Source: Hypoxylon rubiginosum (Eukaryota > Ascomycota > Sordariomycetes > Xylariales > Hypoxylaceae). From it: 64,000 nt of DNA. The stretch is taken from positions 186,001 to 250,000 of the forward strand of contig CADCXA010000024.1 in assembly GCA_902806565.1 (NCBI GenBank). Direction: 5' to 3'. Positions 35,517 to 46,515 of the stretch are shown one piece after another. A program made the position numbers and the translations under genes. How positions within the stretch are numbered: position 1 is the stretch's first letter; each line of letters opens with the position of its first letter. Below the pieces are notes generated by a model. The model saw only the letters and a list, made by a program, of their open reading frames with translations, was not told the origin of the DNA and ran no database searches.

Positions 35517-38500
35517 ACCTGGCGCCGCTTTAACACAGTCTGCTCCTAAGACGAATCTCCCCGACAGGGCCGATAAGGCCGAGAAGGACAATGGTGCGTC
35601 GCCGACAGAACGTTCTCCTATGGCGCCATAGACACGCGAACTAAGATCCAAGAGCCAATATTCTTAGTTTAGCATATAGGCTTCTCTCATCGAAGCTTTC
35701 AAGAGACAGTTACAAATAAATTAATGCTTTGAATGCCTCGTATTTATTTCCTTGCTATGTGTCTTGTCCTTCTCCTTTTCTTTCCGTCTCTCTCATAGAC
35801 GCCACACCCCCCTCGTGATAGACGTGGTAAAGGAGCCATGTAGGCTGAGCATTAAGTACAAAAATATCGTCAAGGACTTCGAAGAGGGGGAACAATTGTA
35901 AATAGAACCACCATACGTAGCTTTCTTAAAATTTTATTCTTCTGCGTCGTGGTATGCCCTAGTGTGTTTTTCGGCGCCGGCTTATATTGATAAGGGGGCA
36001 ACTCGTGCGGATCGCCGTCGTTCGGCGAAGATACTTGTCACTGTCCCATCCCTGATCAGGCAATGCAAGCACCTGAGAGCCCGACTTGACAACGCTTCCA
36101 CCTTTTTGGTGTACCTAGTGGTTTAGCATTGCATTTAATTCCCTTACAATACTCGAGTTGGATCTGCATCGCCAGGAGACAGACTGACAGAGTGATAACC
36201 TACCTACCTTGTTGCCCGCCTGGGACTGTGACATCTAAGAACAGAGTGCCGTACCCATCTGTAAATATCGTGTCTAACCCCGGGTGTGTCAAGTGATCCA
36301 TTGCGTTGGTATTCTTATTGATTTAGAATTTCCCGCCTTTGAAGTTAATAGCCGTGCTGAAGGAGAAGACGTCGGTTCATTGAGCTATCTTCCAAACACC
36401 AGCCGACCAAGGGTCAGCCAAAGCAGAGCCTGCTCGCGGCTAGATTGCTTGCCGTCAGTCCGAGGACCGCATAGGCAAAGAAGCTTGCAAAGACATTCAG
36501 TACTGCTAAACTTTAGAATAGAGAGCAGTCAGGTTGTAGTCAAAAGTTGCGACATAAGATGTAGGTATCGTCCACAGGATTATAACTATCCACTGATAAG
36601 GTAAGGAAACATTTAATATAGTAATACGGGAGTTAGGTACCTAGGTTAGGTAGATCCTCTAATTCTATCCTAATACGTGTGGGCGTAATATTCTGCAACA
36701 ACACACTGCAGTAGAGATGAGCATACTAGTTCAGGTTGAATAGCTACCTACCTCCTAAGGTCCATACCTACCTATGTGGCAATATAGGGAATCCCAATTC
36801 ATAAAACGATTCATTTCCCCTAAAAGGGGAAGACAAGTATGACCGCGTCTTTTTGCTCATGCTAGATTGGGCGGTGTTCGGCTCTCTTGTGCTTCAGATG
36901 ACAATTCTTGCAACGTATGGTGATGCTGATGTATACTAACCGTTCTGATAGGGCCATTAATATAGCTACCATATTTCCTAACCTTTTGAGAGGTATTATA
37001 TATGTGCTTAGTATTAGGGTGTATCTTTGTTCAGAATTGTATGCTTACTCCTCCCTACCAAAACCCCTATATCCACCAAATATCGTAAGTAAATAGCCAA
37101 TATTGGTAATTTAAATAGGCTAACATTTACTGTTTAATACCGTCACTAAAGTATGAAGCAATCCATATAGCCATGAAAATTACACCTAGGTAAGCAGAGT
37201 AATTGCTAACCGGAGAGCGTAAATACTCCTAAGGCTACCCACTGCTGGATTCGAACCAACTGGCCTTCTTGTACGTACAAGCAGACCCATCCAGGTGCTT
37301 AACCACTTCACCAAAGTGGGGATTCTTGTATCGTATGGCTTCTTCGTTTCGTCTCTGGTCAAACATGGAGCTATATCAGTGCCTTGTTGTTATCGAATCC
37401 GTAATCCATGCGTATCCTTTTGGCTATTGGGCCGATTATGCCATCAGGTCGATTAAATCGCCGTCGATGTATCAAAGGTTTGTGACGTCTAGATCGTTTT
37501 CTGGAGCTTTATAGGCCTTATTGCTTCGGGGCGAGAAATCTTCTGCTAAAGTATCGGGACTCTAGCTTTCTGATCTTTGGCCCCTAGGACAAGAATGCTG
37601 GCCATGTTGGCCATCGATTTGGATAGGGGGTCTATGTTCAAAGAGCAAAGGGTCTTAGTGCCTTAGGCATGTACCTAGCTCGTTTACAAATTCATCCTCG
37701 TCCTCATGTTCGTACTCATGTTCGTAGTCCTGGAGGTACTTAGGTATATTTCTAGTTATTCCGCTGCTCTCTACCTAGGTACCTAGGTACCCATATGTAC
37801 AAGTAGGCGATGATAAAAAAAGAGCGAATGCAAGGACGCTCGTATCGTAGGTGTGTGTCAGGGCTACGGACCTGTTGGCCACCCTTAGGGCCCAGATAGG
37901 AGTCACGGAGTCCTCATGGCCAGAATAGGGGCTAAGGGGCCTGGATTTGTGATCTAAAATACCTCCACAGCATGTGTCACACCTTTCGTCTATGTCATGA
38001 TCTTACCAATACCACTGTGTATTCTTTAACCTTTGAAATACCATGTACTAGGTACTTGAGTTCTGAGGTGGAATTGACTTTAACCAGTTCAAGTCCCGCT
38101 ACATGCCCAGATGAATAATGAAAGTCGATGCAAGGGGGCTGTAGATTGAAGGCACTGCAATTTCTATATGATTTTAAAACTCAGGCCAAGATAGACAGAA
38201 AGAAAAGCCACCGAGTCTAGCTGAACAAGAATATTGGGTACCCAAGACAGTCACCATTAAGAATGCTGCAAACTATATGCCTTGGGGTGTGAGCTAGGAG
38301 AGGATGCAGGGATCTCAGACCTTATACAACTTGTATGCTTGATGCTGACGCTTGATGTTGATTGAAGTTGATGATGCAAATACCAACTCAGCATTACAGA
38401 ATACCCAATAGACCACATCTGATGAATATAAAATGATACACTTGTTGATCTGAGAATGAGTGGCTGTGTCACGTCTCTAACCAACATTTTTTCTCATCAT

Positions 38501-39532
38501 CGTCAGGTATGTCTGCCTTAGCATTATTGGTGGGCGGTGTTTTTGGGAGGCCTTGTGATAGGCATCGTACTCTATAGAATCGTGCATTAGGGTTCCTGAC
38601 GCTGCTAGCTAGGAAGCAATATCATATCATGACTGTAGGTCCTCTTGAGATGAAATCAACCCCGCTCGTAATTGAAATATCAAGGAACATGAATCCGCTG
38701 CGCCACTTACACGCGTATTTTATCTGAAGATAAGTATTATTACTGGTGACTTGGTATTATACGTGGAAAACAAAGGCACAAATAATTATCGTCCTACGGG
38801 TTGTAACACAGGGTAGACAATGGATTGCTTACTAGCAAATAATAAGGGGTGAGATCATAGTAACACATAGGTAAGGTGCCTAAAGTTCTAGTCAGATATT
38901 ATCAACGTGACCTCTATTATAGGCGGATCAGTGACTAACCTAGAGTCTAGGTTAGTGGCAAAAGATTTAATACACTACCACTCATAACAGGGGTGTCATC
39001 TCAAGTATACGATTTCCAGGTAAAGAGATAGTTACCTCTTTTGATCTGGAAAATCGACCCCTTTAATTTGCAAGTGACGAACATCACTGACGCTTGTGCT
39101 TGTTAAATGGGATTGGTGAAAATCTGCCTAGCCTATCGAACTTTGGGAATGGGCTATTGCGGTTATTGCCAGCCGCACTCAGTTGGATCCACTTGCTGGT
39201 TATTTGCTTGTGTGTGATTGGACGATTTGCGCCAGAAGACTGTATTCACTGAGCTTTAGCCCTGTGAGCTTTTCCCCTTCCCAGTGTCACCATGACTCCG
39301 ATCTTCCTAGCACACCTAAATCACACACAATAGTCACGTAGGTACCTCTTATCAGCTGATTGTCGCAAGCCACAAATGACCCCTGTACATTTATTATATA
39401 ACGACACAGCCCCCCGGTGATTGTCAGTAGGACTCTATCATCAGGCTGGGCTGGGCAACTTAAATGAATACCTTCAACTTTCTCACCATTTTCAAGTCTT
39501 AACTTACCAGAGTCTTGAATATTTTCTCCAGT
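35517..39532. other. 4-kb gene-poor region
   Basis: AT-rich spacer with no supportable protein gene. Carries several AGGTACCT/ACCTAGGT motifs (36635-36650, 37771-37790, 39339-39347) and one tRNA-like element on the minus strand (37236-37321). Short ORFs up to about 106 codons show nothing recognisable. Confidence 0.6.
37236..37321 (-). tRNA. tRNA-like sequence, degenerate anticodon arm (tRNA pseudogene or SINE head)
   Basis: Read on the minus strand, the element has a perfect B box (GGTTCGAATCC, 37247-37257) and a good A box (TGGTGAAGTGG, 37303-37313). It also has a 4-bp D stem GGTG/CACC, a 5-bp T stem GTTGG/CCAGC with loop TTCGAAT, and an acceptor stem pairing 6 of 7 positions. The segment between D and T arms is about 33 nt, too long for class I. 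It contains a palindrome CTTGTACGTACAAG instead of a proper anticodon stem-loop, so I cannot assign an anticodon. It resembles class II (Ser/Leu) geometry or an intron-containing tRNA that has decayed, or the promoter head of a SINE. Confidence 0.5.
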
Positions 39533-40891
39533 ATGTCCTCTATAAGCCGGTCGCTCCGCGACTACACTTCCCGGCCCGATGAACTTTTTGCCCTCTCCGA
39601 CCAGGACTTGCTCCTCCTCGTCCATAGCGACTTCAAGGATGAGCTGCGCCGACTCAAATGGGCCTACTCTGTTGGCGGCAAAAGAAGCGACGTCAAATCG
39701 GATTCACCCTCGCCTTCAAAACTCTTATACCCGGATGACGACGATCACGACGAGGTCAATCGCACCCTCATCAGCATCCTGACTTTGAAATGGATTTACA
39801 AACAGCAGTACGAAACCGTTGTCGGGAAACAAGACGAAGCCTTAAAACTCTCCCGTGAATCCTTCCAAATTATCCATGATTTTTATATGGATACCATCAA
39901 TAACCCCGATGAATTGTATGCGCTGATCATGTCTGTGGTGGTCAACGACATTGGAAAGGACAAACAGCTGGCCGTCGACTACGAGGAGAGAATGGGCAAA
40001 CCTATTGATACTTTGAACCACGACATGATCTTGAAAAAGGCAGTCGAAGCTGGCCTTGTGGGGTGTTTGGATCGCCTTACAGCAGACTACAAAGCTGACA
40101 TCATCCTCGGCATGGAACTGGGAGCCGAATTCAACTTCGGACAGTTGGCTCAGGCGGAGAACGTGCCTATAGCCCTAGAAACCATTGAGATTATGAGGGG
40201 CCACGCGCGCAGTTTTAAGCTTCGATTCATGGAACAGCTGCTCGATATTGCCGGTGCAGCTGGTCACTTGGATTGGACCTGTGCTAAGAAGCTCACTCAA
40301 TCCAATTATGATGCTTACCGCGCCGTCTACGACGCCGTATTGGGTATCATTGAAAACAAATTAAGTCTACGTGAAGGATACGATCTGGTACTGGAGCGTC
40401 GGCAGAAATTGCTACAGCGGAAGGGATTCCGTGTACTCGACCTGAAGAACAAGGATGACCATGCCCTTGCACGAATTTTGTGCATGAGCAGCGTTGCTGA
40501 TCGAGACACCGCCGAACTATATACCCGAGCGTGGACGTCTCTCGAGGACGAGGTTAGGAATCCTCTGTGTGAATCTCTCAGCAAGGATGGAATTTCGGAC
40601 ACGGCAGTGCAGGTCACATATATACCAGCCCTTATCACTCAGGCGGTTGATCCCAGCGGCCCGTGGTCTAACGAGGCGAAGGAGCGATCACTACAGAGTG
40701 CCCTCCGCTACCTAGAAAGGGTCATGTCCGCTCCTATCGGCATAAGAACTCCCCTGTCTTATGTCGAAAGGAATGTGCTGTCCGCCTTGAAAAACGTGGT
40801 CCAGGCCCCGCAATTTCGCGGGGATCCCACGATCCTAGAGAAGGCAGATATCCCGGAGATCTGCTATACGAAGGAGAGGAAACTCGGATAG
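39533..40891 (+). CDS. Single-exon fungal protein with HD-domain-like signature, 452 aa
   Basis: The ATG at 39533 is chosen because the frame's earlier start-like codon is TTG. Intronless. Residues 124-200 carry the key stretch: SVVVNDIGKD at 134-143 and LNHDMILKKA at 161-170, then KADIILGMELGAEFNFGQLAQAEN at about 187-210. NDIGKD resembles the metal-binding HDIGK core of HD-superfamily phosphohydrolases, with His replaced by Asn. NHD at 162-164 could supply another ligand. It matches my memory of an uncharacterised family widespread in ascomycetes (I believe DUF6829, name uncertain). No signal peptide or membrane span; all-helical, probably cytosolic. The gene is isolated, with 4 kb of spacer upstream and more than 1 kb downstream. 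Function unknown; nucleotide hydrolysis would be inference only. Confidence 0.8.
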   Translation: MSSISRSLRDYTSRPDELFALSDQDLLLLVHSDFKDELRRLKWAYSVGGKRSDVKSDSPSPSKLLYPDDDDHDEVNRTLISILTLKWIYKQQYETVVGKQDEALKLSRESFQIIHDFYMDTINNPDELYALIMSVVVNDIGKDKQLAVDYEERMGKPIDTLNHDMILKKAVEAGLVGCLDRLTADYKADIILGMELGAEFNFGQLAQAENVPIALETIEIMRGHARSFKLRFMEQLLDIAGAAGHLDWTCAKKLTQSNYDAYRAVYDAVLGIIENKLSLREGYDLVLERRQKLLQRKGFRVLDLKNKDDHALARILCMSSVADRDTAELYTRAWTSLEDEVRNPLCESLSKDGISDTAVQVTYIPALITQAVDPSGPWSNEAKERSLQSALRYLERVMSAPIGIRTPLSYVERNVLSALKNVVQAPQFRGDPTILEKADIPEICYTKERKLG

Positions 40892-41870
40892 GTAATAGGC
40901 CTGGATGAAGGGATGTCGGTCATGAGTCCACAAATGGGATAGGCGAATGATACCACGGCGTTACGGATACGGGTACGGCTGACACATGTACGAGGTAACG
41001 GAACGGGTTGATGGTGTATGAACTTATGATACGTACCTGGTAGTCTCCTGAAATTTATAGATAATTTCCTCTGTCAAATCGAGGTGTTTTGTATGTAAGG
41101 CAGGCAATCGTGCGTAAATTGTACTGTCATGCGAAACTAAGACTCATTACTGCTTGATAATTATGATCACGATATAGACGATTAAGGGGTACCTTCAGTA
41201 CTATAATAGGTACTTCATATTGATAAAAGGTTGAATTATCTGGTAGATATTAGTTCATGTCCAAACTCTAGAATTCGGTTCATGAAACTGTCCTATACGC
41301 GAGCCTAGCATCTTATAAGAAAACGCATAGAGTATACGTCTACAAATATCGTGCATTTCAAACTTGGAATCGATAAACGGCCTTGAAATCAACGTATTGC
41401 TAGGTAGGTTTATAACAACCGCCTTACGAAGATCCCTAGCTTACGTTGATTGCCCCTGGATTATTCCGCAGCTATATTTCTTATAGAAATAGGACGCGGA
41501 ATAACTTGACTAACCTTTGAAAATTTCGGAAACATGATTAGGCACAAAGCACAACACAAAAGATCTATCTCGCATTTTCAAGTGACAGCATTGCAAAAAA
41601 CAAGCGAAGAACTACTGAACCCAAGTTCCATTTTCAAACACAGCGCAGACTACCTCAAAGTAGGTAGCCTTCCGTCGAGTGTTTTTTTATTAGCACTTTA
41701 CATACATACAGAATAGTATACCCTATCGTCCGGGGTAGTAGGTTGTAACGCAGACCCAAACGAGAAGCTTTTACGGCTTCATCCGTCTTAGCCAAAAAAG
41801 CGTCGTAATAGAAAATCCTCCCCCCTTTTCAAGTTCCAGACCCAGAAGCGAAGTCCAATTTCAACCAAGA

Positions 41871-41918
41871 CCGACCAACCGACCAACCGACCAACCGACC
41901 AACCGACCAACCAGCCAA
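41871..41918 (+). repeat. ACCGACCA minisatellite
   Basis: Five perfect 8-bp copies of ACCGACCA followed by one variant (ACCAGCCA). Confidence 0.93.
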
Positions 41919-42068
41919 CGGACGGATTGACCTAAGTAGGTCAGGTAGGCACCTACTACCTGCTCACCGCCTGACAACCAAGCAATCCTTTAAGCAAAAA
42001 AAAAAACCCCCTGTCTATCTGGTATCTAACTAGCATAGCCAAGCCAGGGATGAGGTGTAGGTATGTGA

Positions 42069-42103
42069 GCTGTGCTTTGCTGTGCTGTGCTGTGCTGTGT
42101 TGT
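42069..42103 (+). repeat. GCTGT pentanucleotide repeat
   Basis: About six GCTGT units with one interruption (GCTTT), in the 3' flank of the GPCR gene. Confidence 0.85.
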
Positions 42104-42258
42104 TGCCCTCCTGTGTACATATGGCGTTTTTTTGTCCCAGGACAAAACGCGCCCTACTACTGCTACTACTACTAAAATCCGAATTAGTCCATACATCAAA
42201 TAGGTACCTAATCATCCAGCGATTTTACGTAATAGCCGACGTCGAGGTAGTTTTTAAC

Positions 42259-43972
42259 CTAGAGCCGCAGGCTGGTAAGCGACCCGTCGCGGATGACCCT
42301 AACCCTGCCCCCGCAGGAGCCGTTTCCGGCGAGGGTGCTCGCGGCGCTGATGTCGCTCCCGGCGTCGTCGCTACCGCCGCCGCCGCCGCCGCCGCGGGTC
42401 ATGCGGCGAGCGAGCTGCAAGGCGCGCTCCCGGTCGCGCTCGCGCTCGGTGCGGACGGCGGTGGCGGTGGCGTGGCCGCGGGGGATACCCTTCCAGTCCT
42501 CGACTACGGCGCGGGCCTCCTGGCGCAGGGCGCGCCAGCTGGTGGAGAAGAAGATGACGGCGTTCCAGACGCCCTGGAGCGGCAGCACGACGGCGCTGGC
42601 CAGGTTGAGCCCGAAGCTAGCGTGCTCCGCCGCCACCAGGTCGTGCACCCGGTTGATGCTGCTCGGCGTCCACGTCACGAACACGCTGATGGCGAACACG
42701 AACGACGTCCGCAGGTACGCCAGCTTCACCGGGTCCATGTTGCTGAACCGCCCGCACCACCGCTCGAAGTTGCCGCGCGCCCGCGCCCAGAGGCCCTCCC
42801 GCGGCGCCGGGTCGGCGCTGATGCGGGTCACCGTGGTCTGGTACGGGTTGGGCCGCGCGACGGGCGTTGTCGGGGTCTCGAGGTAGGAGCTATTGTCGTC
42901 CGGTGGTCCATTGAACCAGTTCATGGGCGTGGCGCCGGACGACGATAGTCCACCGACTTCGTGTTCCGTCGCCGAGTTTACCGTCGTAACTTGGACGACT
43001 TCTCTGTTGATCCTGCCCATAACAGCTGCGTTGGTGAAGAGTGTCTGGGCTGCCGTTAGTCTATCTAATGATGTCGATACCTGGCGCTCGGTCTGATTTA
43101 CCTTCTCTCCCGAGTCGCGCCGCGTTGGCGGATCGTGTGCCGGGTTACTCAGCGATAAGTTACGCAGTTGGTTGCGTTGCTTAAAGACGTAGTAGCCTAC
43201 AGCTACGTAGATGCACGTCGAGAGGATGATGCAGACCCATATCGGGAGGTAGTACGTGTAGATGCGTAGGTTGGACCAGTCCTTATCTATCCAACACCAA
43301 ATCTAGAATCGATATTAATTAGTAGGGATATTGGTAATGTAGTGTTGTAGTGCGCATAGACAATGCTAGGCGTTGACTTACAGTCGCATTACCGTATACA
43401 TTCTGCCCGTCGCCACCACGAACGATAAGCAACCACAAAGAAGGAACGAAAGGGACTCCGTAACAGACGAGGCAGTAAGCCCACCAATAGCGAAGAAAAC
43501 TCTTTGGGTTTGCGGAGAAGAAGAAGACCATGTAAACATTGACGGCCATGGCAAATGACCACCACGGATCTGATTGCATAAACCTGACACCTGTTAGCTA
43601 AGAAACTCCGCCATCCTCCCCTTCAGCGTGATCCGCAGGGGAGAGACACGGCGAAACTAACAGTTCGAACATGAAGGCCTGAGCCTGGCACAGACGGCTG
43701 TCCGAGCCTGCTTTGACCCCTGAGTACCCTATCAAACAGGCGATGCTGGCTCCCAGGTTGGCGAAGGATGCGAAGACGATAAAGGTATTCGGTACGGTGC
43801 GGAGCCGTTTGAAAGCAGCATATGCGATGAAAATAAGGAGGACTCCAGTGACAGATAAGGCAGCACCCAGTCGTTCGAAGATGACGATGGTCTCTATATT
43901 CTGTCTTGTAAGTGCCCCGGAGGCAACTATCTGGCCGCTTCCATCGGGATCACTGTGTACCGTGCCATCCAT
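42259..43972 (-). CDS. cAMP-receptor-like G-protein-coupled receptor
   Basis: Seven-transmembrane receptor of the fungal class related to Dictyostelium cAMP receptors (CrlA/GprH-like). Exons 43972-43662, 43583-43382 and 43302-42259 give 518 residues. Introns of 78 bp (43584-43661) and 79 bp (43303-43381) are GT-AG, and both lie between helices. The first in-frame ATG is at 43972, giving a 26-residue extracellular N-terminus. TM1 ALSVTGVLLIFIAYAAF, TM2 VPNTFIVFASFANLGASIACLIGY, TM3 WWSFAMAVNVYMVFFFSA, TM4 WWAYCLVCYGVPFVPSLWLLI, the WCWIDKDWSNLRIYTYYLPI extracellular loop, TM5 WVCIILSTCIYVAVGYYVF. A long third loop is rich in Ser/Thr/Pro, then TM6 LRTSFVFAISVFVTW and TM7 GLNLASAVVLPLQGVWNAVIFF. 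Conserved Cys residues of loops 1 and 2 are present. The C-terminal tail has an RxRERxRxRER stretch and eight Gly in a row. The ligand is unknown. Confidence 0.9.
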
Positions 43973-46367
43973 CACTGTTGCCTCGGTATTCCTCGTAGTG
44001 GATGAATAGTCATGTAAGATTTCAGCGCATGTGTAGCCCACTACGGTATAGCAACTCTTGGTATGGAGTGTGTAGCTAGGTCAAGTATCTAAATTTTGGA
44101 GGAATCCAGGCGTCAACGTGTCGTCGCCATAGGTAAATAGAATCGAATTATATTTTGAGTTATCTTCCGACGGCGGGTAGCTAGGTGCTAGTGTTGAGTC
44201 GTAAAAAGAGACGTCGTGAGGGACAGCGTTTGCTGAGGGAAAGGAAACTCGTGAAAATAACGACGTCGACCAATACCCAAAAGAAGAGACGGCAGAAGAG
44301 GGTATTTATACGGGATTTACCCAGCGCCAACGAACGAATAAGTACGAACTGCTGCTAATGGAGAAGAGAGGAGAGAAATCAAGTCGTTGGTGATGTATCG
44401 TGAATCAATGGAATACTTAGGTGCGTAAAGAGGTAGTGGTAGTGGCATAGGCTCGTTACTCAAAAGGTATGTGTCAGGGCTAGCTGTAGACGCTGAGGTG
44501 GAGGAGGGTAGGTCGGATTAAGAATTATGTAGATTCGAGGTTGATTCAAGCGCGAGGTGAGCTAACCGGATAACCCACGCGCGAGCACCGTGAGAGGGTA
44601 TAACGTGTTGGAGTATCGAAGCCCTGATAGAAGAGAAATCGAGCGAGCTTAGAGATGCACGTATCCGCAACTTTCGCTTGCTAGTTCGATATAAATCACT
44701 TCAATGGCTGCGCAATCTGCATAACGGCAGGTAACGAGCAAAAGGAGGAGTCATGTAATGTATATACATGTCTAGGTATATATGTATGTAGGTGTCAGGC
44801 GTCTGGGTAGAGAGATATTGTCAGTTGGGTGGGTGCATGTCCAGGATACACCCTCAGCCTTGGCTACTTGGCGACGGGCAAGCAATGTATAGGTGTGTGG
44901 GGTATCTTGGATACATGTATGCAGGCAAGGTTCATAACTTGGGCCGGGATCGATTTCAGGCGACTGGGAGGTATGTCTTGGGATGTTGGAGAGTCCCGAG
45001 CTGGCCTTCTCTCGTTTCCTGTGCTACGCGGTAAGGAGATACGGCTGAAGGAAGTAGAACCTGGGAAGTAGAAGCTCAGATGACGAGGCAAATTACCAGG
45101 TAGGTAAGGTAATGTTGCGGTTTGTTTAGGGGTGTCGGGTGTTGGCCTCACCTCCAGAAGTTGTCTATTCGGAAGTTAGACTACCCATCTGCAAGATAGA
45201 CCGGGCGGACCTGGCCGCTTCATCTATGATAGCTCGTTTAGGCCTTCCTGTTTAACTTGATATGCGTCGAGTCTGCCGGCTGAGCCTATAGAAAGGCAAC
45301 TTTCGTTCCTCGATACTTGTCTATAGACGTCGGAAAGGGCATGGCAGCTAAGACACCGCAGGTATACAATACAACCATCACAGCAGACTCCCCCGCAGAT
45401 CTCTCCAGCCTGCATGGCCAGGCGAGCCTCACTGGAGAAACCACCGACCGAGGCACCTAATGAGAGAAAATGCACATAGAAGTGCAATTCAGGATCGCGG
45501 TTTGACCGTCTTTTCGGCCCTAGCTGATAGTAGGCCTAGCTGATAGGCTTCGATGACTAGACAGGCATCTTTGAGCTTGCTCGCTCGTGGTGGCCCAGCA
45601 GCATCGGGCGAGTGATTTACTTGCATATTGAAATGGTGGCTGCGGGTAACAAACAGGCTGGGTACCCATTGGAAGGTTGGAAGACTTGGATAGCCAAACA
45701 GCTGCCATGGAAATCCGTGGCTATCATTCGTTACCGTAGCAAAACCATCCCGTCCGGCTTGCACCTTACTTACTCCACGTGGACTTGATCCTTGGAAGCG
45801 TCCATATAAGGAAGGCTTAGGTAGATGATCCCTTACATTAGACCGGTGCGGGTAGAGCATCTTGGGGATGGCTCCTTCGGAACTGCGATGCTCTAACCTG
45901 GCCTGGCAGCCGAAGCCTTGATAACTTGATAACTTGATCGGGTTGGAAACTATCCCCACTATCTCCAATTACCTAGGTACGCGCGCATAGGTTCAGGTGG
46001 TGAGGTGGTGTATTTTTGAGACGCACACTCGGAGAAATCGAAATTTAAAAAGCCGTTGCGGTGAACAAAGGTTTTTGATTAAAAGCATGCGGATAGCTGT
46101 TTGCTACACCACATAATGTAGTATGCAACCGTAGTCCAATGACGAACGACTCTCACATCTCAGTGAGCTGCACCGAGGCGAAGTACTGCCGAATTTCGAG
46201 GCGCTGGACCAACCAAAAGAAGGCGTTGCTAAACGTATTTGACGCGAAGACTGCGAAGTCTCGGTCACGGAATGAGTTGTCTGGGTACCTTGGTGAGTTC
46301 TAAGGTTACCTACTTCAATAATTATGGAATATTGCAGCTGGCGACAAAGCTTTCCCGTGTCATATGC

Positions 46368-46403
46368 GAGCATATCATCGAGCATATCATCGAGCATATC
46401 ATT
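46368..46403 (+). repeat. GAGCATATCATC x3
   Basis: Two perfect and one near-perfect copy of a 12-bp unit, 65 bp upstream of the G-rich minisatellite. Confidence 0.9.
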
Positions 46404-46466
46404 TCGAGATGAATAAGTCCGTGCTTAGAATGAAAATTAACCAGCTGCCCCAGGACCTTGGGAGTC

Positions 46467-46515
46467 GGGAGGTGGGAGGTGGGAGGTGGGAGGTGGGAGG
46501 TGGGAGGTGGGAAGT
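46467..46515 (+). repeat. GGGAGGT minisatellite with G-quadruplex pattern
   Basis: Six perfect 7-bp units and one variant (GGGAAGT). GGG runs are spaced by exactly four bases seven times, the canonical intramolecular G-quadruplex pattern on the plus strand. Confidence 0.93.

Larger units (their letters stand above)
40892..42258. other. Spacer between convergent HD-like and GPCR genes
   Basis: About 1.4 kb with two simple repeats (41871-41918 and 42069-42103). No gene seen. Confidence 0.6.

Noticed and set aside
38085..38105. B-box-like CCAGTTCAAGTCCCGC
   Set aside because: No matching T stem or A box at tRNA distance.
42082..42948. 288-codon plus-strand ORF over the GPCR C-terminus
   Set aside because: Antisense shadow of the GC-rich GPCR third exon.
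45489..45968. 159-codon minus-strand ORF
   Set aside because: No domain, no splice context, located in a repeat-bearing spacer.
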